Numbered from the stretch's first letter, positions 9,475 through 18,161 are shown. The stretch: 64,000 nt of DNA from Bin127 sp965249505 (GCA_965249505.1 OZ252238.1:2356001-2420000); one strand, 5' to 3'. Notes: generated by a model from the sequence alone, not told the origin. Translations and numbers: made by a program.

Positions 9475-9500
9475 ACATGATACGTATCAATAATTATTAT
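9472..9500 (+). promoter_or_regulatory. Predicted sigma70-type promoter of hsp20 with palindrome in spacer
   Basis: TTGACA (9472-9477), a 17-nt spacer and TATTAT (9495-9500) form a near-ideal housekeeping promoter 50 nt upstream of the hsp20 ATG. The spacer begins with TGATACGTATCA (9478-9489), a perfect 12-bp palindrome. The surrounding 50 bp are very AT-rich compared with the rest of the window. A promoter this strong on a stress gene suggests control by repression. Confidence 0.65.
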
Positions 9501-9549
9501 CGTAATTAAGCAATACAAAACCTAAGTTGCTAGACAAGGAAAAACACAC

Positions 9550-9987
9550 ATGACCCACGTTCGAAGATGGCGACCATTCAACGCCGCGACACCGTTTACG
9601 GGATTCCCGTTCAGCGCATGGTTCGACTTCAACCACGGCATCGCGAATCCAGACGTATCGACCCGCCTCGGCATCGATGTGATCAGAAACGACGAAGGAT
9701 ACGTCGTCCAAGCATCGTTGCCTGGCGTCTCGCCAGACGACATCGATGTGACCATCGACGGAAACCTGTTGAAGATCAGCGCTGTAACGCAGAAGGAGGA
9801 GACCAAAGAAGACTCTTCCTACGTGCTTCGCGAACGAGGGCGAGGCGCGTATTACCGAGCCCTACGCTTGCCGCAGAGCATCAAGACCGAAGACGCTACG
9901 ACCGAGTACCGTGATGGCGTGCTTTCGGTTACTCTGCCCGCGCCGGAAGGCAGTGGTTCGAAGCGATTGCCGATCAACGCGGCCTAA
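9550..9987 (+). CDS. hsp20: Small heat-shock protein, Hsp20/alpha-crystallin family
   Basis: ATP-independent holdase of 145 aa that binds unfolding proteins in oligomers. The alpha-crystallin domain spans about residues 42-138 (from DVIRNDEGYVVQASLPGV to the GVLSVTLP strand). The A-x-x-x-n-GVL signature is recognisable as YRDGVLSVTLP. The C-terminal RLPI resembles the I-x-I anchor of the family. It is transcribed alone from the divergent region and followed by a strong hairpin at 10017-10045. Confidence 0.95.
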   Translation: MTHVRRWRPFNAATPFTGFPFSAWFDFNHGIANPDVSTRLGIDVIRNDEGYVVQASLPGVSPDDIDVTIDGNLLKISAVTQKEETKEDSSYVLRERGRGAYYRALRLPQSIKTEDATTEYRDGVLSVTLPAPEGSGSKRLPINAA

Positions 9988-10016
9988 TCCCGCCTAGACA
10001 AACCACTGTCAGCAGT

Positions 10017-10045
10017 CGACGCCCCGCCTTACAAGTGGGGCGTCG
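10017..10045 (+). terminator. Hairpin after hsp20, terminator-like
   Basis: CGACGCCCC and GGGGCGTCG form a perfect 9-bp GC-rich stem. It extends to 11 pairs with one G-T, leaving a 7-nt loop. It starts 30 nt after the hsp20 stop. No T-run follows, so it could be a factor-assisted terminator or an mRNA-stabilising end rather than a classical intrinsic terminator. Confidence 0.55.
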
Positions 10046-10098
10046 GCGCATCTGAGCGATACAAATTCGCGCAGGGCGCTTAACATGGACATTGTGAA

Positions 10099-11169
10099 AT
10101 GTCCGTGACTGCGACGCCAACCGGCAATTCTGATATCCCTGCTCTGCCGCGCTTCTTCGAACGCTATCAGCCGATCATCTCGGAAGCGCTTCAATCGGAG
10201 CTGCCTCGTCCCGATCTAGGCGTGTACGACACGCACCGTTACTACATGGGGTGGTGCGACCAGAACGGCAATCTTGCTCCAAGCGGTGAAGGCAAACGAT
10301 TGCGGCCCACACTCACTCTGTTGGGTTCCGACATGCTGAACGGAGATGTCGATAAAGCACTACCGATCGCAACCGCGCTCGAGTACGTCCACAACTTCTC
10401 TCTGATCCACGACGATCTTGAGGACCATGACCAGTACCGTCACCACCGGCCCACAGTTTGGGTTGTTTGGGGTGAGGCGATGGCGATCGTATCGGGAAAC
10501 GTGATGCTTAAGATCGCAGACCGTGCAGCTCGTGATCTGTTGAATAAAGGGGTTGATCGCGGCCAAGCGCTACAGATTCAAGAGTTGATCACTGAAGCAT
10601 ATCTACGGATGATGGAAGGCCAATTCTTAGATCTGGCGTACGAATCTCGCTCTCGGATAACCATAAGCGACTATCTGGCAATGATCGATCGAAAAACAGG
10701 AGCGCTCATCGAGGCGTCTCTACACCTCGGAGCTAAAGTCGCAATGCGTAGCCGAAGTGACGACGGAGTGGTTGAGGGATTGCGTCACATCGGATTCGAG
10801 ATGGGACGGCTTTTTCAAATCCGTGACGACATGCTGGGAGTCTGGGGTGGCGAAGAGACGGGTAAACCCGTAGGCGCCGATCTCCGAAGAAAGAAGAAGG
10901 CTTTGCCGGCCATCCATGCTCTAAACGTCGCCAAGGGCCGATCTCAGAAAAGAATCAACGAGCTGTTCGAAGGCGAGGAGATCGACGACGATGGGGTAGA
11001 CGATCTGCTCGAGATAATGGAAGATGTGCAAACTCGACGTTATTGTGAGCAGATGTCGGAAACGCACTTGGATGCTGCAACTCAGATCGTCGATAGGGTG
11101 GAGTTGGCTCCTTGGGCGAAACGCGAGCTGAGCGAGCTGGGCTCCTACCTCGTAAACCGAAAATCATGA
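10099..11169 (+). CDS. Polyprenyl diphosphate synthase (trans-isoprenyl diphosphate synthase)
   Basis: Condenses isopentenyl diphosphate with allylic diphosphates to give farnesyl, geranylgeranyl or longer chains. The first aspartate-rich motif is DDLED at 105-109. The second is RDDMLG near residue 235, where the last Asp of DDxxD is replaced by Gly. GKRLRP near residue 66 is the diphosphate-binding motif. Length (356 aa) and the residues before the first motif do not settle chain length. It stands at the head of the isoprenoid region, so it plausibly supplies farnesyl diphosphate to HpnC/D or geranylgeranyl diphosphate to other products. Confidence 0.92.
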   Translation: MSVTATPTGNSDIPALPRFFERYQPIISEALQSELPRPDLGVYDTHRYYMGWCDQNGNLAPSGEGKRLRPTLTLLGSDMLNGDVDKALPIATALEYVHNFSLIHDDLEDHDQYRHHRPTVWVVWGEAMAIVSGNVMLKIADRAARDLLNKGVDRGQALQIQELITEAYLRMMEGQFLDLAYESRSRITISDYLAMIDRKTGALIEASLHLGAKVAMRSRSDDGVVEGLRHIGFEMGRLFQIRDDMLGVWGGEETGKPVGADLRRKKKALPAIHALNVAKGRSQKRINELFEGEEIDDDGVDDLLEIMEDVQTRRYCEQMSETHLDAATQIVDRVELAPWAKRELSELGSYLVNRKS

Positions 11170-11225
11170 ACACCAGTTTGATTCCTCGACCATCGGGGAA
11201 TAACGCCAACAGCGAGTAGACCAAC

Positions 11226-12047
11226 GTGATCGCAATTATTGGAACCAGGCACCGCCTATTGACGCAGATCATCAAGCGATCTGATCTGCGCGAAGTCAAC
11301 ACGATCGAAGACTTCGTCGCATATCGAGGCGATGTGCCACACACCGGGGGATCAGATTCCACTGAGTGCGTGATAGTCCTCAGCGGGACGGGGCCGGAAC
11401 GTTCGGTAAAGGCTGTGAAGTGGCTCATCGATGGATTTGCCCCTAAATTGGTTGTCAGCGCCGGATACTCGGGGTGCGTGAGCGAAGATTCAGTGCCCGG
11501 CGAAGTGTTAGTCGCATCCCGGTGCGCATTGCTCGAAGGTCCGCCAGTTCAATGGACCGTTCGCGATTCTGAAACATTTGAACTGGCTGACGGTGCCACG
11601 GGTGTGGCGCGGAGGGCAGTCGAAGCTGGCGGACTCGATTATCAAATCGGACCGATGGTCACAATTGAAAGCGTTGTCCGGACTGTTGAGATGAAGAAGT
11701 GGCTTTGGGAAAATTTCGCTGCCCACGCCATCGATCGAGAAGCTCACCACATCGCCAAGGTTTGCAATTCTCATCCTGACATTCAACTACTAATCGCCAG
11801 GTGTGGCATCGATGCCGGAGGCTTGGTGTCACGCTTCCTAGTCGAACGCGTTAGTAAGAATCCTAAAGCGGGGGTCGTTTTACCGGCTGTCTTACACCTG
11901 GGCGCTCATCCGACGCATCTGACCGACCTCAGGCAACTTTTGCGCAACTCGAACATGGGAAGGGAGGCCATGACATCATTCATTCACCTGTTCCTTAGGG
12001 AGTGGGCGGCAGATCGTAGTTCGAACAGCATCGGCTCCGCAACTTGA
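11226..12047 (+). CDS. Nucleoside phosphorylase superfamily protein, possibly HpnG-like
   Basis: Protein of 273 aa with the phosphorylase fold. The N-terminal VVSAGYSGCVSEDSVPGEVLVAS matches the G-x-AG-G-L-x-GD-x-v region of PNP/MTA nucleosidases, and TIESVV matches the central strand. The usual DMES motif appears as IDREA near residue 171, and the catalytic SDxA region as GIDAG, so the active site has diverged. Its place 57 nt after a polyprenyl synthase and before hpnC-hpnD-hpnE suggests HpnG, which releases adenine from adenosylhopane. A more general nucleosidase is equally possible from sequence alone. Confidence 0.6.
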   Translation: MIAIIGTRHRLLTQIIKRSDLREVNTIEDFVAYRGDVPHTGGSDSTECVIVLSGTGPERSVKAVKWLIDGFAPKLVVSAGYSGCVSEDSVPGEVLVASRCALLEGPPVQWTVRDSETFELADGATGVARRAVEAGGLDYQIGPMVTIESVVRTVEMKKWLWENFAAHAIDREAHHIAKVCNSHPDIQLLIARCGIDAGGLVSRFLVERVSKNPKAGVVLPAVLHLGAHPTHLTDLRQLLRNSNMGREAMTSFIHLFLREWAADRSSNSIGSAT

Positions 12048-12213
12048 ACCGGCGAAGAACGCGCCTTTATCAAAGTTGCAACGTGATAGACTCGTCTGCA
12101 AGTCGCCGGGGCGGTTTAAGACCGTGCCAGGCACCCATCTTAGACCATTAATTACGCGCCTCAGATAGCTAAAGTGCCGTCAAAATCCGTGCGCACGTCG
12201 ATCCGGCAATCCT

Positions 12214-12780
12214 ATGCCGAAGGGGATCGTTAGGTTGACCGATTCAAATGGCGCAATTACTGAAGCCGAAGCTGGCGGACGTACTAGCCAAGTATCAATT
12301 CCTCCTGATAGCTTAGGGCTCTCGACGCCCGGTCAGGTCAGGATCTGCAATCGGCTGATCACCGTTACGTCGCAAGACGCACCCCAGTTCATTGACATCA
12401 CCGATCTGGTGAGCGAGGTCGTCTCTGATTCGGGGATAGGCTCCGGCAATGTGCTCGTTTACAGCACCCACACGACCTGCTCCATCGTTATCAACGAGCA
12501 TGAGCCGCTGCTGTTGAAGGACATGGCTCACTTCCTCGAGCGACAAGCGCCCAAAGCCGCGTACTACAGCCACAACGACTTTGCCATCAGGACGGTGAGC
12601 GTTCGGCCCAACGAGTGCCCGAACGGACATTCGCATTGCCAGCACCTGGTTCTAGGTACTAGCGAGACCGTGCCGATCATCGAAAGTTCAATGCTGATAG
12701 GCGAATTCCAACGACTTTTCCTCGTAGAGCTAGACGAACCCAAACCTCGCCAGATCTTTGTCCAAGTGATGGGCATCTGA
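12214..12780 (+). CDS. YjbQ family protein (UPF0047)
   Basis: Residues about 43-188 form a YjbQ domain with the signatures VYSTHTTCSIVINEHEP, SHNDF, CPNGHSHCQHLVLG and a C-terminal RQIFVQVMG. The histidines and cysteine in these motifs form the conserved pocket. Members have weak thiamine-phosphate synthase activity when overproduced, but the real role is unsettled. The protein has about 40 extra N-terminal residues; no start codon lies closer to the domain, so I keep the ATG. Its presence inside the squalene gene region has no obvious metabolic explanation. Confidence 0.85.
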   Translation: MPKGIVRLTDSNGAITEAEAGGRTSQVSIPPDSLGLSTPGQVRICNRLITVTSQDAPQFIDITDLVSEVVSDSGIGSGNVLVYSTHTTCSIVINEHEPLLLKDMAHFLERQAPKAAYYSHNDFAIRTVSVRPNECPNGHSHCQHLVLGTSETVPIIESSMLIGEFQRLFLVELDEPKPRQIFVQVMGI

Positions 12781-12860
12781 TCTGAGGTCCGGCGCGTTTA
12801 AGCCACCAATCGCCGTTTTGACGCGCGGAACCGATATTCGCCGCTGAAGAGTCTCATTTA

Positions 12861-13799
12861 ATGGACGTTACCGCAAGGTCTGGCGTAACGTCCAAACCTC
12901 TGAGTCGAGCCACGGTAGACGAGGCATTCGCCGATTGCGAACGGTTCGCTAAGAGCCGGATCGAAAACTTCGCTGTTGGCAGCCTCTTAATCGAGCGGTC
13001 GTTGCGCAGACACTTCTACTCTGTCTACGCGTTTTGCCGGGGCGTCGATGATATTGGAGACGAGAGTGAAGGGGATCGATTGAGTCTCCTATCCGATTGG
13101 GAAACCCAGTTAGACCTCTGCTACGACGGCACGCCTACACTCACCAACTTCATCGCACTTCAAAGAACGATCGTTGAGTTCGAAATCGAGCGGGAACCGT
13201 TTGCTCGATTGATCGAAGCAAACAGACGCGACCAATCAGTAAACCGATACGCCGACTACGCTGCCCTCCTCGACTACTGCGTGCACTCCGCCAACCCCGT
13301 TGGTCATCTGGTCTTGAGCCTCATAGGGATCAACGATCAAGCGTCGAGACGGTTGTCAGACTTCACATGCACTGCCCTTCAGCTGACAAACTTCTGTCAA
13401 GATGTGGCTAGGGACTACGAAATAGGGCGCATTTACTTGCCCCAGGATGAGATGGAAAGGTTCGGCGTGAGCGAGTCGGAGATTGCTAGCAAAGAAGCTT
13501 CCGACGACTTTCGACGACTTATGGCTTTTCAGGTGGACAGGGCGCGACGGCTCTTCGAAAGCGGATATCCATTGATCCACAAGTTGCCCAAGCGTGCATC
13601 GCTGGAGTTCGCCATGTTCAATGCTGGTGGTTTGGCGATCTTGGACAAGATAGCGGCGCAAGGGATGAATCCACTATCGACCAGACCATCTCTTTCTCGA
13701 ATTCGATTATCGAGCATCGTCTTTAGGACACTGGCTCGGGGTCTGTTGGGATTGAATGCTCTACCAAAGATCAGATATTCTGGCACCGACTACGTGTAG
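12861..13799 (+). CDS. hpnC: Hydroxysqualene-forming synthase HpnC
   Basis: Trans-isoprenyl diphosphate synthase of the squalene/phytoene synthase family (312 aa). The first metal motif is DDIGDE at 63-68 and the second is QDVARDYEIGRIYLP near residue 185. In the HpnC/D/E route HpnD makes presqualene diphosphate, HpnC turns it into hydroxysqualene and HpnE reduces that to squalene. The assignment to HpnC rather than HpnD rests on gene order (first of two tandem paralogues before hpnE). The next gene starts only 4 nt after its stop, which points to one operon. Confidence 0.88.
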   Translation: MDVTARSGVTSKPLSRATVDEAFADCERFAKSRIENFAVGSLLIERSLRRHFYSVYAFCRGVDDIGDESEGDRLSLLSDWETQLDLCYDGTPTLTNFIALQRTIVEFEIEREPFARLIEANRRDQSVNRYADYAALLDYCVHSANPVGHLVLSLIGINDQASRRLSDFTCTALQLTNFCQDVARDYEIGRIYLPQDEMERFGVSESEIASKEASDDFRRLMAFQVDRARRLFESGYPLIHKLPKRASLEFAMFNAGGLAILDKIAAQGMNPLSTRPSLSRIRLSSIVFRTLARGLLGLNALPKIRYSGTDYV

Positions 13800-13803
13800 C
13801 GAA

Positions 13804-14691
13804 ATGGAACGGCGTCGCATCCATAATTTCGCTGAGGATCGAGAAATCGCCGAGGCGTATCGCTATTGCGCCAACGTCACGCGAAGCTCGAGCACCAATT
13901 TCTACCTCGCATTCTTAACCTTGCCCCGTGAAATCAGGGCATCGTCGCTAGCAGCCTACGCATATTGCAGAATGTGCGACGACATCGTCGACGAACCCGA
14001 GCCCGGTGCCGATCAGAAAGCACAGTTGGAACAGGTGAGGAAGTCCGTCAAAGACGCATACTCTGGTCTGGCAAACGGGCCCATCTGGATCGCACTCGCA
14101 GACACGTTTCAACGCTTTGACCTCGATCAGTCCCACCTCCTGGCCGTAGCTGACGGCTGCGAAATGGACATCGATACCGATCGTTATGAGACATTTGAAG
14201 ACCTGCTCGTTTACTGCCACCGCGTCGCCAGTTCCGTCGGCTTGATGTGCATCGAAATCTGCGGATTCGACAACCCGGATGCGCCGGCGCTGGCAACCGA
14301 CCTGGGTGTGGCGTTTCAGCTCACCAACGTCATGCGAGACGTGCGAGAAGATGCTCTCCGAGGGCGCGTTTATCTCCCGCTTGAAGATTTGGAGCAGTTC
14401 GATGTTTCGCACGACGAGTTGACCGGTAGCACAGCGAGCCCCCGATTCAGACGAATGATGGCGTTCCAAATCGAACGAGCCCGAAATTACTACGAAAGCG
14501 GCTCCAAAGTCTTGCCGATGCTGAACAACGGACGTTCGTGCCCGGACCTGATGCTCAACTTCTACTCAAGAATTCTCGACAATATCGAAACGGCCGACGG
14601 TGACGTGTTGTCGAAAAGGATCGGACTCGGAACTGCCAGCAAAATCGCACTCATGACGAAGCTCTTGTTGAAGAGCGCAATCCGTTTCTAA
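13804..14691 (+). CDS. hpnD: Presqualene diphosphate synthase HpnD
   Basis: Second squalene/phytoene-synthase family member (295 aa), homologous to its upstream neighbour. Motifs are CRMCDDIVDE at 55-64 and NVMRDVREDALRGRVYLP near residue 175. By family knowledge it joins two farnesyl diphosphates head to head to presqualene diphosphate. I start at the ATG 4 nt after the hpnC stop; the frame is open 16 codons further upstream, but that would overlap hpnC. A phytoene synthase role cannot be excluded by sequence alone, but the C-D-E order argues for squalene. Confidence 0.9.
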   Translation: MERRRIHNFAEDREIAEAYRYCANVTRSSSTNFYLAFLTLPREIRASSLAAYAYCRMCDDIVDEPEPGADQKAQLEQVRKSVKDAYSGLANGPIWIALADTFQRFDLDQSHLLAVADGCEMDIDTDRYETFEDLLVYCHRVASSVGLMCIEICGFDNPDAPALATDLGVAFQLTNVMRDVREDALRGRVYLPLEDLEQFDVSHDELTGSTASPRFRRMMAFQIERARNYYESGSKVLPMLNNGRSCPDLMLNFYSRILDNIETADGDVLSKRIGLGTASKIALMTKLLLKSAIRF

Positions 14692-14721
14692 CTAACCACC
14701 CTCGCCTCCCGTCTCACCGCA

Positions 14722-16077
14722 ATGACAACCAGAGATGTAGTCATCATTGGAGGCGGATTGGCCGGCATCGCCGGCGCTGTGCGACTCATTCAAGCGGGCA
14801 TCAAACCAACCCTCGTCGAGCGACGACCCTTTCTGGGCGGCAGGGCATTCTCCTTTACGGATCGAGAAACCGGCGAAGAGGTCGACAACGGTCAACACGT
14901 GATCTTAGGCGCCTGCACCGCGTACTTGGAGTTGCTTAAAGAGCTAGGCCAGGCCGAAGCTTACGATCTGCCACCGAGGCTGGATTTCCCAGTCGTGTGT
15001 GAGGGTCGAACCGTGAGTTTCCGAAATGGCAGATTTCTGGGTGTGTTTTCGGCGATACTCGGCTATTCGCATCTCTCGCTCATGGAAAGATTCGGCGCAC
15101 TCAGGTGTGGATTGAATGTGAGAGCTATGGACGAATCGACCTTGAGTTCGCTCGAGTTGAAAAACATGTCGTTCAGCGATTGGCTCGTTCGCAAAGGTCA
15201 GAGCGAAAATGCTCGAGGCAGGTTTTGGAGCCTTTTCATAGTTCCGGTCTTCAACGGTGCAATCGATCAAGTCGCCGCTTACGACGCGATCGTCTTCATT
15301 CGTGAAGTGTTGCTCGAGTCGAGCAACACCTCGGCGATCGGCGTTCCTAAATCCGGGCTCTCATCAATAATGGGCGGACCCGCCGACAGATACATATCTG
15401 CTCACGGCGGCGAAATTCTTAGCGGGCAAGCAGCGACCAGCTTCGAAGTCGACGTTTCCAATCACTTCGTCGTCAGTTTGTCATCTGGACGGAAGTTGGA
15501 GAGTAAGGCGGTCTTGTGCGCCACACCGCCCGATGTTCTGGACGCGTTGTTGCCTGAACCTCTCACCGAACTACCGTTTTTCAAGCCGTTGAACAAGATG
15601 CAGACTAACCCGATTGTGGGGGTTAACATCTGGTACGAATCGCCCGTGATCTCCGAACAGTTCGTCAGCGTCCTGGAAAGCGATCTCCAATGGGTATTCA
15701 ATCTTTCATCTATTCGAGGCGTGCAGTCGAATCGTCCTCAACACATCGCCGTGTCACTGAGCGGCGCAGATGCTTGGATGGCGATGGATAAAGACGAGGT
15801 CCGGGCCAGAATTCTGGATGCGATGGAGGACGCATTCCCGGCGGCCCGAAACAACAAGGTGATCAAGGCAACGGTGGTCAAGAGCCCAGCCGCGACAATC
15901 AAGATTCTTCCTGGATCGCATCTCACGAGATTGAATCATCTCACACCGATACCGGGTTTATTCCTCGCTGGCGACTGGACCGACACGGGCATGCCGGCAA
16001 CGATGGAGGGCGCCGTTCGGAGCGGGAATACGGCAGCCGACGCCGCGATTGAGCACCTGAAGGCCGACGGAACATGA
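14722..16077 (+). CDS. hpnE: Hydroxysqualene dehydroxylase/desaturase-like flavoprotein HpnE
   Basis: FAD-dependent amine-oxidase/phytoene-desaturase family protein of 451 aa. The dinucleotide-binding motif GGGLAGIAGAV is at about 9-19, then VERRPFLGGRAFSF. The C-terminal FAD motif is LFLAGDWTDTGMPATMEGAV. HpnE reduces hydroxysqualene to squalene. It follows hpnD by 30 nt, and its last codon overlaps the next gene (ATGA), so translation is likely coupled. No squalene-hopene cyclase is in the window; the hopanoid step must be elsewhere if it exists. Confidence 0.92.
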   Translation: MTTRDVVIIGGGLAGIAGAVRLIQAGIKPTLVERRPFLGGRAFSFTDRETGEEVDNGQHVILGACTAYLELLKELGQAEAYDLPPRLDFPVVCEGRTVSFRNGRFLGVFSAILGYSHLSLMERFGALRCGLNVRAMDESTLSSLELKNMSFSDWLVRKGQSENARGRFWSLFIVPVFNGAIDQVAAYDAIVFIREVLLESSNTSAIGVPKSGLSSIMGGPADRYISAHGGEILSGQAATSFEVDVSNHFVVSLSSGRKLESKAVLCATPPDVLDALLPEPLTELPFFKPLNKMQTNPIVGVNIWYESPVISEQFVSVLESDLQWVFNLSSIRGVQSNRPQHIAVSLSGADAWMAMDKDEVRARILDAMEDAFPAARNNKVIKATVVKSPAATIKILPGSHLTRLNHLTPIPGLFLAGDWTDTGMPATMEGAVRSGNTAADAAIEHLKADGT

Positions 16078-17075
16078 ACGTTCTCATCCTCTGTCCATTT
16101 GCGGAACGGGAAGCCGTACGTTTGAAAGAGCACGGCTCGATTACGATCGAGAGCTGGTTCGATACTCAACAGATCCAAGACCCTGAACGACTGGGTGTCC
16201 GCTTGAGGCGAGAAGGTTACGATTCTGTGATCGTCGAAGCAGATTTCCTCTTCGCAGAGACATTCAACGCTGCCCCAAATCTCCTCTACGCAGGCGTATG
16301 CCGAGCTGACGCGCACCATGTTGACATCGCAGCCGCCACCGAGTGCGGGGTTGCCGTGGTCAACACGCCAGGCAGGAACGCGAACGCGGTCGCCGAATTG
16401 GTATTTGGTTTGATGATCTCGGTCAGCCGCAAAATCGCACATTCAGACCATTGGTTGCGCGACGGATCTTGGTCGTCGCCAATCGCGGCTTACACGCAAC
16501 TCCAAGGCTTCGAACTGCAGGGCAAAACCCTTGGCATCATCGGTTTAGGGTCGATCGGAAGGGCCGTTGCCACTATCGCGCGTGGTTTTGGAATGCACGT
16601 TCTCGCTTACGACCCCGTAGTTACACCATCTGATGCCGACCGTTTCGGTGCAACTTGGTGCGACATCGACATGCTTGTCGAAGCATCTGACTTTGTCACG
16701 CTCCACTGCCCTCCCACTAAAGACGGTACGCCGTTGCTGGACCAAGACCGATTGAGTCGCATCAAAAACGGCTCTGTGCTCATCAACACCGCTGCGCCAT
16801 CATTGCTGGATGAAGACGCATTGGTAGACGCAATCGAGCAAGGACGAATTCGTGGCGCCGGGATTGATGTGTTCCAATCTCACCCGATCGACCCAAACTC
16901 ACCGCTGCTTAAACTCGAAAACGTTACGCTAACACCTCACATCGGGGGTGCCACCTTCGAGACGATCGACCGGCACTCCGCAATGATGACGGACGATCTA
17001 ATCCGCTTTCACAACGGAGAGATGCCCGAGCGTATCCTCAACCCCGAAGTTTGGGAGCGACGACGAGGGATTTAG
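16074..17075 (+). CDS. D-2-hydroxyacid dehydrogenase family protein with altered catalytic residues
   Basis: NAD-binding protein of 333 aa of the phosphoglycerate/glycerate dehydrogenase family. The Rossmann motif GLGSIGRAVA is near residue 158. In this family catalysis uses an Arg in an NTARG-type motif, a Glu in DVFxxEP and a His in TPHIGG. Here these read NTAAPSLLDED, DVFQSHP and TPHIGG, so the Arg and Glu are replaced while the His is kept. It may have different chemistry or bind NAD without turnover. It overlaps hpnE by 4 nt and precedes a class II aldolase by 28 nt. I cannot name a substrate. Confidence 0.85.
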   Translation: MNVLILCPFAEREAVRLKEHGSITIESWFDTQQIQDPERLGVRLRREGYDSVIVEADFLFAETFNAAPNLLYAGVCRADAHHVDIAAATECGVAVVNTPGRNANAVAELVFGLMISVSRKIAHSDHWLRDGSWSSPIAAYTQLQGFELQGKTLGIIGLGSIGRAVATIARGFGMHVLAYDPVVTPSDADRFGATWCDIDMLVEASDFVTLHCPPTKDGTPLLDQDRLSRIKNGSVLINTAAPSLLDEDALVDAIEQGRIRGAGIDVFQSHPIDPNSPLLKLENVTLTPHIGGATFETIDRHSAMMTDDLIRFHNGEMPERILNPEVWERRRGI

Positions 17076-17103
17076 GGATCATTGCACCAGGAACCAAGAA
17101 ACG

Positions 17104-17775
17104 ATGACCGAACACTTTCAACCCGAAATAGCTCGCCTCTTTAAGGCTGTCGTGACGCTTGAGAATACCGGTTTGGTTGCAGGTTCTTCCGGAAATGCAA
17201 GCGTGAGGCTTGATTCGCGAGAGGAACTGTATCTCATAACTCCCGCCAAAATTCCTTACTCGGAGCTACGCGAATCCGACCTCGTGGTTATCAATGCGGA
17301 TATTGAGCCGATTGACGAAGAGTCTCTCCTCATCCCGTCAACCGAGGCTCTGCTCCATCTCGCCACATATCGTGCCCGACCAGACGTTCACGCCATCGTT
17401 CATACGCACTCGATCCACGCAAGCGTCGCCGCGGTGAGAGGTGTTTCGATTCCGCCGATCGTCGACGAGATGGTGGTGTATCTCGGAGGTGAAGTCGCAG
17501 TCTCCGAATACGGTTTCCCAGGCACCGAGGAGCTAGCCGAGAACGTAGTGGCTGCGCTAGGGGACAAGGGAGCTGCGCTGATCCGTCACCATGGAATGAT
17601 GGCGGTGGGACGCAATATTGAAGAGGCGCTCGAAAGAGCAGTATTGGTCGAGCGAATCGCACAGATCTACCTTCAGAGTGAGGCGATGGGCGGCGCTGTT
17701 AGGTTGCCTGAGTGGGCGATAGACGCTGGACGTGCCGCTTATATGATGAATACCGGTCTCGACACCGGGACCTGA
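17104..17775 (+). CDS. Class II aldolase/adducin family protein
   Basis: Zinc-dependent aldolase-type protein of 223 aa, like L-fuculose-1-phosphate or L-ribulose-5-phosphate enzymes. NTGLVAGSSGNASVRL is the phosphate-binding region. PSTEALLHLATY holds the conserved Glu, HTHSIHA the zinc HxH, and RHHG the third zinc histidine. The sugar is not predictable. It sits between the dehydrogenase-like gene and a small unknown protein, and the four genes 16074-19113 may form a sugar- or sugar-acid-handling cassette read through from the squalene operon. Confidence 0.9.
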   Translation: MTEHFQPEIARLFKAVVTLENTGLVAGSSGNASVRLDSREELYLITPAKIPYSELRESDLVVINADIEPIDEESLLIPSTEALLHLATYRARPDVHAIVHTHSIHASVAAVRGVSIPPIVDEMVVYLGGEVAVSEYGFPGTEELAENVVAALGDKGAALIRHHGMMAVGRNIEEALERAVLVERIAQIYLQSEAMGGAVRLPEWAIDAGRAAYMMNTGLDTGT

Positions 17776-17798
17776 TCGCCGAGAGGTCCATTCTGCCA

Positions 17799-18161
17799 AT
17801 GCCAGTAGTACCAGCGTTCCTCCTTCGTCGCCTCTACGAAAAAGGCAGTTTGGAGAACCTCGATGTTGGATGGAGATTCACCCTGCGAAATGGGCTGGGA
17901 TCCGGATACGCACTCGCACTCGCGCCGATAGAACTAGACGGGCAACCAATCCCACATGCAGCCGCGTCTTTCAACAAAAACGGTGAAACGGTCGCTTTTT
18001 CGGATGTCAGCGGTGAGAACACGTTTGGCTTGCCGATGCACGAGAAGATCGTGATCAACGTAAAAGGCACCCAACTCGAAAAAGGTTCCCACAACGTCCG
18101 CATGGGCTTCACCGTCCCCGGTTTCGGCGAGTTGCACTTCGACTTCACGGATGAGGTGTGA
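17799..18161 (+). CDS. Small beta-rich protein of unknown function (possibly DUF6379-like)
   Basis: 120-residue protein starting at the ATG 24 nt after the aldolase stop; the frame is open further upstream but overlaps the aldolase. It has no signal peptide or membrane segment. Alternating hydrophobic strands (GWRFTLRNGLGSGYALAL, KIVINVKGTQLEKGSHNVRM, FGELHFDFTDEV) suggest one beta-sandwich domain. It reminds me of the DUF6379/C-glycoside deglycosidase beta-subunit-like family, a tentative memory-based link. Its stop overlaps the start of the next gene by 11 nt, so the two are likely translated together. Confidence 0.6.
   Translation: MPVVPAFLLRRLYEKGSLENLDVGWRFTLRNGLGSGYALALAPIELDGQPIPHAAASFNKNGETVAFSDVSGENTFGLPMHEKIVINVKGTQLEKGSHNVRMGFTVPGFGELHFDFTDEV

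Noticed and set aside
12061..12124. A riboswitch or tRNA upstream of yjbQ
   Set aside because: I see only short imperfect stems (CGGT/ACCG, TATCA/TGATA) and an 8-bp GTTGCAAC palindrome; no conserved riboswitch core or cloverleaf.
17712..17798. A longer N-terminus for the small beta-rich protein
   Set aside because: The extension overlaps the aldolase in another frame; the ATG at 17799 starts a normal-looking domain.
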